NCBI RefSeq assembly: GCF_009831655.1
Contig: NZ_WRPA01000018.1
Location: 29,506-93,505 of the forward strand
DNA length: 64,000 bases
Source: Shewanella insulae
GTDB lineage: Bacteria; Pseudomonadota; Gammaproteobacteria; Enterobacterales; Shewanellaceae
Direction: 5' to 3'
This document shows, one piece after another, positions 42,869-51,456 of this stretch. Both the position numbers and the translations under genes were made by a program. Numbering within the stretch: the stretch's first letter is position 1; each line of letters begins with the position of its first letter. The notes below the pieces were generated by a model. That model was not told where the DNA came from. It made no database searches and worked only from the letters and a program-made list of their open reading frames with translations.

Positions 42869-43993
42869 TTAATCGGATAACTTAGGAACTTCGCGACCTT
42901 GACTGGTATAGAACTCCTCAACAAAGGCGTCTAATGTACCTGTCTCGATAGCACCACGCAAACCTTCCATCAACATTTGGTAGTAACGCAAGTTATGAAT
43001 GGTGTTTAAACGTGCCCCTAAGATTTCATTACAACGATCTAAGTGATACAGGTACGCCCGCGAGTAATTCTTACAGGTGTAGCAGTCACACATAGCATCG
43101 AGTGGTGAAGTATCATCACGATGACGCGCGTTGCGGATCTTGATAACCCCTTCACTGGTAAACAGGTGACCGTTGCGCGCATTACGAGTCGGCATGACAC
43201 AATCGAACATGTCGACGCCTCTGCGTACCCCCTCAACGAGATCTTCCGGTTTACCCACCCCCATCAAGTAACGTGGCTTGTCGGCCGGGATCTGCGGACA
43301 GACATGCTCAAGAATACGGTGCATATCTTCCTTAGGTTCCCCTACCGCCAAACCGCCGACGGCATAACCGTCGAATCCTATCTCTAACAAGCCTTTAAGG
43401 CTCTCATCGCGCAGGTCTTCATACACACTGCCCTGAATAATCCCAAACAGCGAGTTAGGATTTTCCAGACGGTTGAACTCATCGCGTGAACGCTGTGCCC
43501 AACGCAGCGACATCTGCATCGACTTACGTGCCTCGTCGTGTGTCGCCGGGTATGGCGTACACTCATCGAAGATCATCACCACATCTGAGCCGAGCGAGTA
43601 TTGGATCTGCATCGACTTTTCCGCGTCCATGAAGATCTTTTCGCCGTTGATCGGCGAACGGAAATGCACGCCCTCTTCGGTGATCTTTCGAATATCGCCG
43701 AGGCTAAATACCTGGAATCCGCCTGAATCGGTTAAGATAGGACGCTGCCAATTCATGAAGTCATGCAGATCGCCATGCTTGCGCATGATCTCTTCGCCAG
43801 GACGTAGCCAAAGGTGAAAGGTGTTCCCCAGCAGAATATCGGCGCCCGTGGCACGTACTTCTTCCGGTGTCATTCCCTTCACCGTACCGTAAGTGCCCAC
43901 TGGCATGAATGCCGGTGTCTCTACCGTACCGCGTTCGAACACTAAGCGACCGCGACGCGCGCGACCATCGGTTGTATCTAATTCAAATTTCAT
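42869..43993 (-). CDS. tgt: tRNA-guanine transglycosylase
   Basis: 374 aa. Exchanges guanine-34 for preQ1 in the queuosine pathway. Catalytic motif TDSGGFQVFSLG, second aspartate region VDMFDCVMPTRNARNG, and the zinc site CDCYTCKNYSRAYLYHLDRCNE are intact. Operon with queA upstream, although a terminator lies in the gap. Confidence 0.98.
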   Translation of the reverse strand: MKFELDTTDGRARRGRLVFERGTVETPAFMPVGTYGTVKGMTPEEVRATGADILLGNTFHLWLRPGEEIMRKHGDLHDFMNWQRPILTDSGGFQVFSLGDIRKITEEGVHFRSPINGEKIFMDAEKSMQIQYSLGSDVVMIFDECTPYPATHDEARKSMQMSLRWAQRSRDEFNRLENPNSLFGIIQGSVYEDLRDESLKGLLEIGFDGYAVGGLAVGEPKEDMHRILEHVCPQIPADKPRYLMGVGKPEDLVEGVRRGVDMFDCVMPTRNARNGHLFTSEGVIKIRNARHRDDTSPLDAMCDCYTCKNYSRAYLYHLDRCNEILGARLNTIHNLRYYQMLMEGLRGAIETGTLDAFVEEFYTSQGREVPKLSD

Positions 43994-44110
43994 TTTTAAC
44001 CTCGCCAGAGAAACAGTCTGACTCTCTTCGTGTCATTAAAACAGACACAGCTGAACAATAGAGATAAGGGCAAACAACTCAGTATCAACCCTCATCATCA
44101 AAAATCTCTA

Positions 44111-44146
44111 AAAAAATACCCACCTCAAGTGTGGGTGGGTATTTTA
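44111..44146 (-). terminator. Rho-independent terminator after queA
   Basis: AAATACCCACC and GGTGGGTATTT form an 11-bp stem with A and T runs, between queA and tgt. It implies that tgt has its own promoter in the 120-bp gap or depends on read-through. Confidence 0.85.
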
Positions 44147-44161
44147 AAGCAAAATCATCGC

Positions 44162-45199
44162 TTAGTTCGCTTTTTTAGTCACAAACATGGCATCACCGTA
44201 GCTGAAAAAGCGGTATTTTTGTGCAATCGCATGTTGATAGGCGTTTTTTACCTCATCGAAGCCGGCAAAGGCACTGATCAACATGATAAGGGTCGACTCC
44301 GGCAGGTGAAAATTAGTCACCATGGCATCGACAACCTGAAACTCGTAACCCGGATAGATGAAGATGTCGGTATCGCTGCTGTAGGCCTGCAGCTCTCCTT
44401 CGCTGGCCTTGGCCGCACTCTCTAGCGAGCGCACCGAGGTGGTACCCACGGCGATGACGCGATTACCGGCCGCCTTGGTAGCCTTAATGCTATCGACCAC
44501 ATCCTGAGGCACCTCTGCCCACTCTGAGTGCATCTTGTGATCTAAGATACTATCGACCCTGACCGGCTGGAAGGTACCCGCGCCAACGTGCAGAGTCACG
44601 AAGGCAACATTAACCCCTTTCGCTTTCAGCGCGGCAAGCAGGCCATCGTCGAAATGCAGACCCGCGGTAGGCGCCGCCACGGCGCCAGGACTCTGGTTGT
44701 AAACGGTTTGGTAGCGCTCCTTATCGGCATCCTCATCGGGACGGTCGATATAAGGCGGCAGCGGCATGTGTCCGACCTCTTCGAGCACCTCGAGTACGCT
44801 TGACTCGCTGTTGAGCTCCAGCTCAAACAGGGCATCGTGACGGGCGAGCATGGTCATCTCATAGCCGCCATCCAAGCAGATGATGGTGCCGGGCTTAGGT
44901 GACTTGGAACTGCGTACATGGGCTAGAATACGCTTGTCATCCAACATGCGCTCGACCAAGATCTCCAACTTACCGCCAGTCTGCTTCTGACCAAAAACGC
45001 GCGCCGGGATCACTCGGGTGTTGTTGAACACCATAAGATCGCCAGGGTTAACCATCTCCAGGATATCGGTAAATTGCTTGTCCGCTACCGCGCCGCTATT
45101 ACCATCTAGGGTCAATAAACGGGACGCCGTACGATTAGGCATGGGGTAACGGGCGATCAACTCATCGGGAAGATCGAAAGAAAAGTCGGCAACGCGCAT
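44162..45199 (-). CDS. queA: S-adenosylmethionine:tRNA ribosyltransferase-isomerase
   Basis: 345 aa. Adds the epoxycyclopentane ring to preQ1-tRNA. Motifs DFSFDLPDELIARYP, PTAGLHFDD, THVG-type VTLHVGAGTFQPVR and TNFHLPESTLIMLISAFAG are present. Confidence 0.97.
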   Translation of the reverse strand: MRVADFSFDLPDELIARYPMPNRTASRLLTLDGNSGAVADKQFTDILEMVNPGDLMVFNNTRVIPARVFGQKQTGGKLEILVERMLDDKRILAHVRSSKSPKPGTIICLDGGYEMTMLARHDALFELELNSESSVLEVLEEVGHMPLPPYIDRPDEDADKERYQTVYNQSPGAVAAPTAGLHFDDGLLAALKAKGVNVAFVTLHVGAGTFQPVRVDSILDHKMHSEWAEVPQDVVDSIKATKAAGNRVIAVGTTSVRSLESAAKASEGELQAYSSDTDIFIYPGYEFQVVDAMVTNFHLPESTLIMLISAFAGFDEVKNAYQHAIAQKYRFFSYGDAMFVTKKAN

Positions 45200-45270
45200 A
45201 GTCTGTCTCTGCTTAGCATAAATCGGCCGCTAGTCTATTGGCTGATGATGATAAGATCAAGACACAGGGC

Positions 45271-45432
45271 TTAGCTGGCCTTCTTCTCCTTCTCCGCCAC
45301 TGGTATATTGGCTTGTAGATCGAAACTGGATTTTCGGTAACTATGTTGTTCGAAAGGGATATCGACCTCGACCCGCCGCCGTCGAGAGGAAGATTTTTTG
45401 CCTAGACGTTTCATCAACCAGTTCCACATCAT
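45271..45432 (-). CDS. small basic hypothetical protein (53 aa)
   Basis: An uninterrupted frame from an ATGATG pair to TAA, with AAGGA about 10 bp upstream. The product starts MMWNWLMKRLGKKSSSRRRR, continues VEVDIPFEQHSYRKSSFDL, and ends in a Lys/Glu-rich tail. The Arg/Lys-rich N-terminus with Trp residues may bind membrane or nucleic acid. It follows queA upstream on the same strand. I do not recognise it; support is the ribosome site and the plausible composition. Confidence 0.5.
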   Translation of the reverse strand: MMWNWLMKRLGKKSSSRRRRVEVDIPFEQHSYRKSSFDLQANIPVAEKEKKAS

Positions 45433-45610
45433 CCTTGATCCTTTAAACCGATAATTAATACGAAGGGTGCAAGGTGCACATCCTGTTGATCCCGATACCT
45501 AAGCAAACTGTTCGTTAAAGATAACGTCGCGTCAGATAAAGGTTTCATCGCACCTTAGGGCATGATAACGTGAAAACCGTGATTTAACAAAGCAATTAAA
45601 CTTTAATCTA

Positions 45611-46204
45611 ATGAACTTTTTGGCCCATCTGCACCTGGCAGATAACAGTAAGACAGATCTCGCCGCCAATCTCGCCGGTGATTTTGCTAAAGGCAACATC
45701 GCCGATCACCCCAAGTCCCTGCAACAGGGGATCTGGCTACACAGGCAGATTGACTCGCTTACCGACAGTCATGAACTCACCAAGGAACTCAAGGCCGCCT
45801 TCCCTAAGACGCTACAGCGCGCCGCGCCGATTCTGATCGATCTGGCCTTCGACCACATGTTGGCTAAGTACTGGGAGGAGTATCATCACCTGTCGTTGCC
45901 CGCCTTTGCCCAGCAAGCCTATCAAGCGCTGAGCAGCGCCGAGGAGCTACCGGTCAAACTAGACGAGATCATCATTCGCATGGAGCAGGAGAACTGGCTT
46001 ATAGCCTATGAGAGCCGTGAAGGGCTGAATCAGACCATAAAGGCGGTGAGCCGCCGTGTCTCTAAGCCGGAAATTTTCGATGGTGCCATCGACACGGTCA
46101 AGCGAATGGATACCGAGATAGAGATTGCCTTTCGTACCTTCTATCCCCAGCTGATGGCCTATAGCCGCATCTGGACCCGTCAGACGCCGCCTGAATTTCT
46201 CTAG
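45611..46204 (+). CDS. acpH: acyl carrier protein phosphodiesterase
   Basis: 197 aa. Removes 4'-phosphopantetheine from ACP. Begins MNFLAHLHLADNSKTDLAANLAGDF and has the HD-like LHRQIDSLTDSH and DLAFDHMLAKYW motifs of the family. No clear ribosome site precedes the ATG, so the start rests on homology. Confidence 0.93.
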   Translation: MNFLAHLHLADNSKTDLAANLAGDFAKGNIADHPKSLQQGIWLHRQIDSLTDSHELTKELKAAFPKTLQRAAPILIDLAFDHMLAKYWEEYHHLSLPAFAQQAYQALSSAEELPVKLDEIIIRMEQENWLIAYESREGLNQTIKAVSRRVSKPEIFDGAIDTVKRMDTEIEIAFRTFYPQLMAYSRIWTRQTPPEFL

Positions 46205-46237
46205 CGGGTGAAGAGCTAAACCTAAGGGTTCAATTCT

Positions 46238-46771
46238 GTGTCATCGACCTTCAAAAGCCTGGCAAGCAAGTTAAAGCCGTTCGTTAAGCCTAGGCGCAAG
46301 CGCTATCGCTATCTCAGAGACGCCGCCTTAATGGCGCTACTTGCCTTTGCCCTGCTCAGCTATCAGCAGCGGAACATGATCTCAGGCGAGGCTCCTCCCC
46401 TCAGCGCGATCACCACTCAAGGCCAGCCCATTGCGCTTAAGCAGGGTGAAGTTACCCTGATCTATTTCTGGGGCACCTGGTGCCCGATATGCCGGGTCAC
46501 CTCGCCCATGGTCAATAGCGTGGCCGGGGATCACAAGGTGATAAGCATCGCCGTCGCCTCAGGCACGGATGACGAGATCAATCAATTCATGACGGAACAC
46601 CACTATCAATTTGACGTCATCGGCGATGAAGAGGCGCTGCACCAGGCCTGGGGGGCCAGCGTATTTCCCGCCATCTATATCGTCGACAAGCAGGGGCTAA
46701 TTCGCTTTAAGACCTCTGGCGCCACCAGCAGCTGGGGCATGAGGCTCAGGCTGTTACTCGCGGCCTGGTGA
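46238..46771 (+). CDS. ScsD-like membrane-anchored thioredoxin-fold oxidoreductase
   Basis: 177 aa from a GTG with TAAGGG upstream. A basic N-terminus, one membrane helix at about 27-43, then a periplasmic thioredoxin fold with the active site Cys82-Pro-Ile-Cys85 (WGTWCPICR) and the cis-proline region VFPAIYIVD. Related to ScsD/TlpA proteins that handle thiols in copper tolerance or cytochrome assembly; the partner is not evident. It follows acpH by about 30 bp. Confidence 0.85.
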   Translation: MSSTFKSLASKLKPFVKPRRKRYRYLRDAALMALLAFALLSYQQRNMISGEAPPLSAITTQGQPIALKQGEVTLIYFWGTWCPICRVTSPMVNSVAGDHKVISIAVASGTDDEINQFMTEHHYQFDVIGDEEALHQAWGASVFPAIYIVDKQGLIRFKTSGATSSWGMRLRLLLAAW

Positions 46772-46864
46772 GCAATCGGTTCAACGAAATAGACTCTAAC
46801 GATAACGGCTTCGACAAGCGGCAGCCTCCCCCTTAGCCGTATCAAGCAACAGCACACCGCAAAT

Positions 46865-48220
46865 TTAAACCAACTGATATTTCTCCAGGCGATAAAGGAA
46901 AGCCTTATAGCTCAGGCCCAAACACTTTGCCGCCTTGGTGCGATTGCCCTCGAAGCGGCTGAGGGCCTGGCGCAGGCAATCTTTCTCGAAGCTTTCCCAC
47001 TCGATACCCGCCTCGGGCAAGACGAAGCGGCTGGTATCCAGCGGCTGGGGCGCGGCGCCTAGTTCCTGCACCATCTCCGCTTCATCCCCAAGCAAGACGA
47101 AACGCTCGATGCGATTCGCCAGCTCGCGCACATTGCCCGGCCAGCTGTGATCAAGCAGCGCCTTTAAGGTATCCCGACTCAGCTTAGGCACTGCCATGCC
47201 GTATTGATTGGCATGGAGCTTAAGAAAATGCTCCACCAGTCTGCCGATATCCTCGGGGCGCTCCCGCAGCGCCGGCATATGTATGGGTACCACGTTGAGC
47301 CGGTAGTAGAGATCCTCCCGAAAACGCCCCTCAGCCACCTCTTTCTGCAGGTCCCTATGGGTCGCGGCAATCACCCTGACATCCAACTTGATCTCGCTGT
47401 TCTGCCCAAGGCGGGAGATCACGCCCTCCTGCAAGAAACGTAGCAGCTTGGTCTGCTGCAGCAGAGGCAGCTCGCCTATCTCATCGAGAAACACAGTGCC
47501 GCCATCGGCCGCCTCCAGCTTGCCGATCTTCTGGGTATTGGCCCCCGTAAAAGCCCCCTTCTCGGCGCCAAACAGCTCAGCCTCGGCCAGAGACTCGGGG
47601 ATCGCGCCGCAGTTGATGGCGACAAAGGGCTTATGGCTGCGCCCAGACAGCTGATACAGGGCCCGCGCCGCCAGCTCCTTACCCGTGCCACTCTCGCCGC
47701 CGATGAGCACTGTCGCGTCGGTGGCGCTCACCCGCTGCACCCTCTGATACACCTTCTGCATCAAGGCGGAGCGTCCCACCAGCCCCACCAGCTCCTGCTG
47801 CTGTGACAGCTCGGAAGAGAGTCGGCGGTTCTGCCGCTTCAATGCGGTAGATTTGGCCACCTTCTCGATAGCAAGTAATAGGCTCTGACGCTGATAGGGC
47901 TTGGCCAGATAGTCGTCCGCTCCCGCCTGCATGGCATCCACCGCATGGGTGATGGTGCCGTAGGCGGTGGCGATAATGAAGCCCATATCTGGATGTTCGC
48001 GGCGCACATAATTAAGCAGATCCATGCCGGTTAACTGGCCCAGCTTCCAGTCGGAGAACACCAGATCCGGCGCGGATGCCTTAATCATCACGATCGCCTG
48101 CTCGACGCTGTCGGCGCTCTCCACCTGATACTGATTGGCCGTCAACATCTGCACGATCAATGCTCTCTGATCCGGCTCATCCTCAACCACCAAAATATGC
48201 AACTTAGGCTGCTCCATCAT
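46865..48220 (-). CDS. NtrC-family sigma-54-dependent response regulator
   Basis: 451 aa. Receiver domain with Asp57 (LVFSDWKLGQLTG), AAA+ domain with Walker A GGESGTGKE at 174-182 and an intact GAFTGA loop at 222-227 for contacting sigma-54, and a Fis-type helix-turn-helix at the C-terminus (NRTKAAKCLGLSYKAFLYRLEKYQ). Its start overlaps the sensor-kinase stop by 4 bp. A large inverted repeat and a -24/-12 promoter lie beyond the sensor gene, so the divergent gene at 50222 is the obvious target. Confidence 0.92.
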   Translation of the reverse strand: MMEQPKLHILVVEDEPDQRALIVQMLTANQYQVESADSVEQAIVMIKASAPDLVFSDWKLGQLTGMDLLNYVRREHPDMGFIIATAYGTITHAVDAMQAGADDYLAKPYQRQSLLLAIEKVAKSTALKRQNRRLSSELSQQQELVGLVGRSALMQKVYQRVQRVSATDATVLIGGESGTGKELAARALYQLSGRSHKPFVAINCGAIPESLAEAELFGAEKGAFTGANTQKIGKLEAADGGTVFLDEIGELPLLQQTKLLRFLQEGVISRLGQNSEIKLDVRVIAATHRDLQKEVAEGRFREDLYYRLNVVPIHMPALRERPEDIGRLVEHFLKLHANQYGMAVPKLSRDTLKALLDHSWPGNVRELANRIERFVLLGDEAEMVQELGAAPQPLDTSRFVLPEAGIEWESFEKDCLRQALSRFEGNRTKAAKCLGLSYKAFLYRLEKYQLV

Positions 48221-49851
48221 AGATCCTCTGTCTGGGGCTTATCTTCTTGCTTTGTTTTATTACTATCGGGCTTGGCGAAATAGAGGGTCACCAGGGTGCC
48301 ACCGCCGGGATTATCATCAAAGGTGATGCGGCCACCATAATGCCCCTGGATCAAGCGCTCGGCGATATAGATCCCCATGCCGGTACCCTCCGCCTTAGTG
48401 GTCACATGGGGCTGGGCCAGCTTATCACGCACCTCTGGGCTGATCCCCTTGCCGGTATCGGCCACCACTAAGGTATAACTCTCATCATCTTCCGCCAGGG
48501 TCAGGTCAATACGGCCTGAGTCCGGGGTAGCCTCTACCGCATTGGTCACCACCGCATGTAATATGCTGCGGATCTCAGACTCGGCGCCCTGTACCTGAAT
48601 CGCCTTATCCTCACAGTGAAAGGCGATGCTGGGCTTGCTGCCGTTAATCGAGAGTTCCAGCAAAATATCCTGCACCGTCGCCGCCAGCGGCACCCATGAC
48701 TGGCGGTTCACCTGAGTACTCGACAGCGTCAGCAGAGATTGAATGCTCTTATCCATCATGGAGATTTTCTGCTGCATCTGACTAAGCAGCTTGTTAGCGT
48801 CTTCCATGGAATCCGACTGGGTTACCGCCTCAGACAATAGCCCCAGGGTGTGTAGCGGATTACGCAGGCTATGGGCGATCCCCCGGGTCACCTCCCCCAG
48901 TTCGGCCAGCTGCTTCTGCTGCGCCATCTGTTTCTTCTGCTCGCTTAGAGAAGCGAGCTGACAGCTCATCTCGTTAAAACCGTTGAGAATGCTCTTTAAC
49001 TCCTTAACCCCACGCTCATCCACCTGATAGCCAAGTTCCCCCTGTCCCAGCTTCCTATGCCCTTTTGCCAGAGCCGACAGCGGCGCACTGATCACATGGC
49101 TGAGCATATAGACCAATAATAGGCCTGCCAGCGAGCTCACCAGAATCGCGCCTATCATGGACTCGCTGAAACGCTCGAGCTGCTCGTTGGTCTCCTGATT
49201 AGGCAGATTAATATCATGGGCAAATTCAACCGCTACCTTACCCTCCTCCGGCATGGGGGGCGAGATAGGCGCGTCTATGATGGCCACATTGCCCTTATCG
49301 AGCCAGCTGTTGGTATCTATCTCAATCTGACTCACGGCGTCATGCAGACGCTGGCGATACTCATCGGCGGCTTGGCGCTTCGCCTCGGCGATGCTCGCTT
49401 TCTGATGCTGCTTAAGCTCTCTCTCGTAGGACATCATGGCATTGAGATGATCCTTAAGCTCTTGCTGCTTGGCCGCCAGCTTGGCTCGAAAGAAGGCTTT
49501 CTGCTCGGCAGAGGCATTGTCTGTCTCCATCTCCATGCGCACCACCTCTTCGCTGAGCTGTGCTATCGCCTGGGAGACAGATTCGATATCCTGCTCAAAC
49601 TCCTGTCTGAGCACCTCGGCATCTTGGATGGACTCCTGTAGAGCCTGCTCATCAAACTGCACCACAAACTCCTGCTCTGTACCTACGTTATCAATAAGTA
49701 CCTTTACCAGGTTTTGTGACAGATCCCTCGAGCGCTCACTGAGCTCGCTCTGTAGCTGTGCCTTATAAAAATGGGAAATCAACAGTTGACTGCCGCCCAA
49801 CAGTAAGATGAGCGCGCCGAAAAGCACAAACAGATAACCTTTAATCGACAT
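48217..49851 (-). CDS. membrane sensor histidine kinase, partner of the sigma-54 regulator
   Basis: 544 aa. TM1 at about 6-28, a periplasmic region of about 200 residues that is largely coiled coil (SVSQAIAQLSEEVVRMEMET...), TM2 at about 232-254, a HAMP domain, the H-box with His327 (EVTRGIAHSLRNPLHTLGLL) and a C-terminal ATPase domain (VADTGKGISPEV, GTGMGIYIAERLI). No extra PAS domain. The sensory domain is not recognised. The 4-bp overlap with the regulator gene makes them one operon. Confidence 0.92.
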   Translation of the reverse strand: MSIKGYLFVLFGALILLLGGSQLLISHFYKAQLQSELSERSRDLSQNLVKVLIDNVGTEQEFVVQFDEQALQESIQDAEVLRQEFEQDIESVSQAIAQLSEEVVRMEMETDNASAEQKAFFRAKLAAKQQELKDHLNAMMSYERELKQHQKASIAEAKRQAADEYRQRLHDAVSQIEIDTNSWLDKGNVAIIDAPISPPMPEEGKVAVEFAHDINLPNQETNEQLERFSESMIGAILVSSLAGLLLVYMLSHVISAPLSALAKGHRKLGQGELGYQVDERGVKELKSILNGFNEMSCQLASLSEQKKQMAQQKQLAELGEVTRGIAHSLRNPLHTLGLLSEAVTQSDSMEDANKLLSQMQQKISMMDKSIQSLLTLSSTQVNRQSWVPLAATVQDILLELSINGSKPSIAFHCEDKAIQVQGAESEIRSILHAVVTNAVEATPDSGRIDLTLAEDDESYTLVVADTGKGISPEVRDKLAQPHVTTKAEGTGMGIYIAERLIQGHYGGRITFDDNPGGGTLVTLYFAKPDSNKTKQEDKPQTEDL

Positions 49852-50006
49852 AGAAGCCTCAAGTTTCGATAAAAACGTCGCACAGGCGCTGAGATAGACT
49901 AAGCGTGTCGCACCCGCATCTCAGGTTATACAAAAACAGTACCAAGATAAAACCCCTTGTGGATCATCCTATTAGCCGCTAGGTGTATATCACCATATCC
50001 AGGCTA

Positions 50007-50042
50007 GGCCATGAATTTCCCCATATCGGGAAATTCATGGCC
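50007..50042. promoter_or_regulatory. 15-bp perfect inverted repeat, candidate enhancer site
   Basis: GGCCATGAATTTCCC (50007-50021) and its exact complement GGGAAATTCATGGCC (50028-50042) are separated by CATATC. It has no T tract. It lies about 90 bp upstream of the -24/-12 promoter, where NtrC-type activators bind. Confidence 0.65.
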
Positions 50043-50129
50043 CATATGAGGTTAAATCACCAGGAGTGACAGATATGTTTTTTCAACCAGAGTCCTACCA
50101 ATGCCCACCCAGACTGGATTTCGCTAATT

Positions 50130-50145
50130 TGGCACGGCCTTAGCA
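50130..50145 (+). promoter_or_regulatory. sigma-54 (-24/-12) promoter
   Basis: TGGCACGGCCTTAGCA matches TGGCACGnnnnTTGCA at all but one position, including GG and GC with the required 10-bp spacing. It is about 75 bp upstream of the start at 50222. Confidence 0.7.
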
Positions 50146-50173
50146 ATATCCTTAGCATTGTCCTTAGCAACAG
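50138..50173 (+). repeat. three tandem 12-bp units beginning CCTTAGCA
   Basis: CCTTAGCA occurs at 50138, 50150 and 50162, each followed by four variable bases. The first unit forms the -12 element of the promoter, and the others cover the expected transcription start and early leader. Confidence 0.75.
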
Positions 50174-50221
50174 ATAGTTAAATCATTCATCACTAATTTC
50201 ACCACTATGGAAGGAAAACCC

Positions 50222-51001
50222 ATGAAACTCAATAAACTCACTTCGCTTATCGCCTGCTCCGCACTACTGTCATTTACCCTGGCTGCTGCACCTACCGACG
50301 TGCGTCAAATCGATTTTAATGACGACCAACTCAAGGCCAACTTAGTTAAAGATGGCGACAAGGTCACTAAGCTGACCCTGGACCTTGAGGATAAGCAGCA
50401 CAACTACAGCTTCAGCAATGATGAGATAAAAGACGAGAAGCTTATCCGGCAGAAACTTGCCAAGCTACCTCAAGAGACTCAGGATAAGATGGTTCGCCTG
50501 CTCAAGCAGATCGACAGTGACGAGTCACATTATCACTACCTGCGCCATAGCGAGTTATCAAAGGCCGACAAGGCCAAGATAGACGCTCTGACCAAGAAGA
50601 TGGCCAATAAGGAAGCGGCTCTCGCCAAACATATTGCAAAGATAGAAGTTAAAGTTGCGGCAAAAAGTGCTGAAATGGCGGCCAAAAGAGCCGAAATGGA
50701 ACGTAAAGCTGCAGAACTCGAAGCAAAGGCCCGTGAATTTGAGGTGATCATAGACACGCAAGACGGCGAATTTAATAAGGAGATCGAACTGCTATCGGAC
50801 GATATCGCCGAAATCGCCACCGAGATAGCGGAGATCGAAATGAAATATCATGGCGATGGCGAGCGAGAGTTTGTGGTGATAACAAGCGACAACGACGAGA
50901 GTGATGTCGAACAGCTGATCCATCTCATCGAAACCGGCAAGCTGAGTGATGCCCAAAGGCGTAAACTTCAACAGGCCCTAAACAATGATGATCGCAAATA
51001 A
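50222..51001 (+). CDS. exported coiled-coil protein, predicted target of the sigma-54 system
   Basis: 259 aa. The ATG at 50222 has GGAAGGA 8 bp before it; the ATG at 50207 does not. A signal peptide (KLNKLTSLIACSALLSFTLAAAP) is followed by a charged region, and residues ~120-225 form a long alanine/lysine/glutamate heptad region (AKSAEMAAKRAEMERKAAEL), a likely coiled coil. The C-terminus is acidic and polar. I do not recognise the family. Export, the sigma-54 promoter and the divergent two-component system suggest an envelope-stress role, by inference. Confidence 0.82.
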   Translation: MKLNKLTSLIACSALLSFTLAAAPTDVRQIDFNDDQLKANLVKDGDKVTKLTLDLEDKQHNYSFSNDEIKDEKLIRQKLAKLPQETQDKMVRLLKQIDSDESHYHYLRHSELSKADKAKIDALTKKMANKEAALAKHIAKIEVKVAAKSAEMAAKRAEMERKAAELEAKAREFEVIIDTQDGEFNKEIELLSDDIAEIATEIAEIEMKYHGDGEREFVVITSDNDESDVEQLIHLIETGKLSDAQRRKLQQALNNDDRK

Positions 51002-51100
51002 ATGAAAATGTGAACAACGCGATAGAATGCGCCGCTGCCCCAAGGTAATCTGCCACCAAGATGTTTACTCACACTCACTCTACAAACTGAGGCAATTATC

Positions 51101-51436
51101 ATGTGGTGGCGCATTCTCATCATCTTTCTCGCATTTGCTCTACTTGGCGCCCACTTTATGCGCTTCGGACAAACCCTTATCAGCGCAGCCTTCATCGCGG
51201 CGCCGCTGCTGCTATTCATTCGCCACGTGGCCATCACCCGCATCCTACAACTGGTGCTTATCTTAAGCGCCATCTTCGTCTGGGGCTTGAGTGGCCTCGA
51301 CTATGTGCAGATGCGGATCTCAATGGACGCCCCCTGGCTAAGACTCGCCATCATCATGTCGGCGGTGAGCCTATTTACCCTGCTGGCCTCTTTCTGCTGT
51401 CAGGGCGTACAGCGTCTAAGACAGGCTAAACGCTAG
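51101..51436 (+). CDS. small membrane protein, unknown
   Basis: 111 aa with GAGG before the ATG. Hydrophobic segments at about 3-18, 24-42, 47-65 and 82-100 indicate three or four membrane helices; the tail VQRLRQAKR is basic and probably cytoplasmic. It follows the coiled-coil gene by about 100 bp and may be co-transcribed. Family not recognised. Confidence 0.72.
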   Translation: MWWRILIIFLAFALLGAHFMRFGQTLISAAFIAAPLLLFIRHVAITRILQLVLILSAIFVWGLSGLDYVQMRISMDAPWLRLAIIMSAVSLFTLLASFCCQGVQRLRQAKR

Positions 51437-51456
51437 ATTCTCGCTAAGAGATAACA

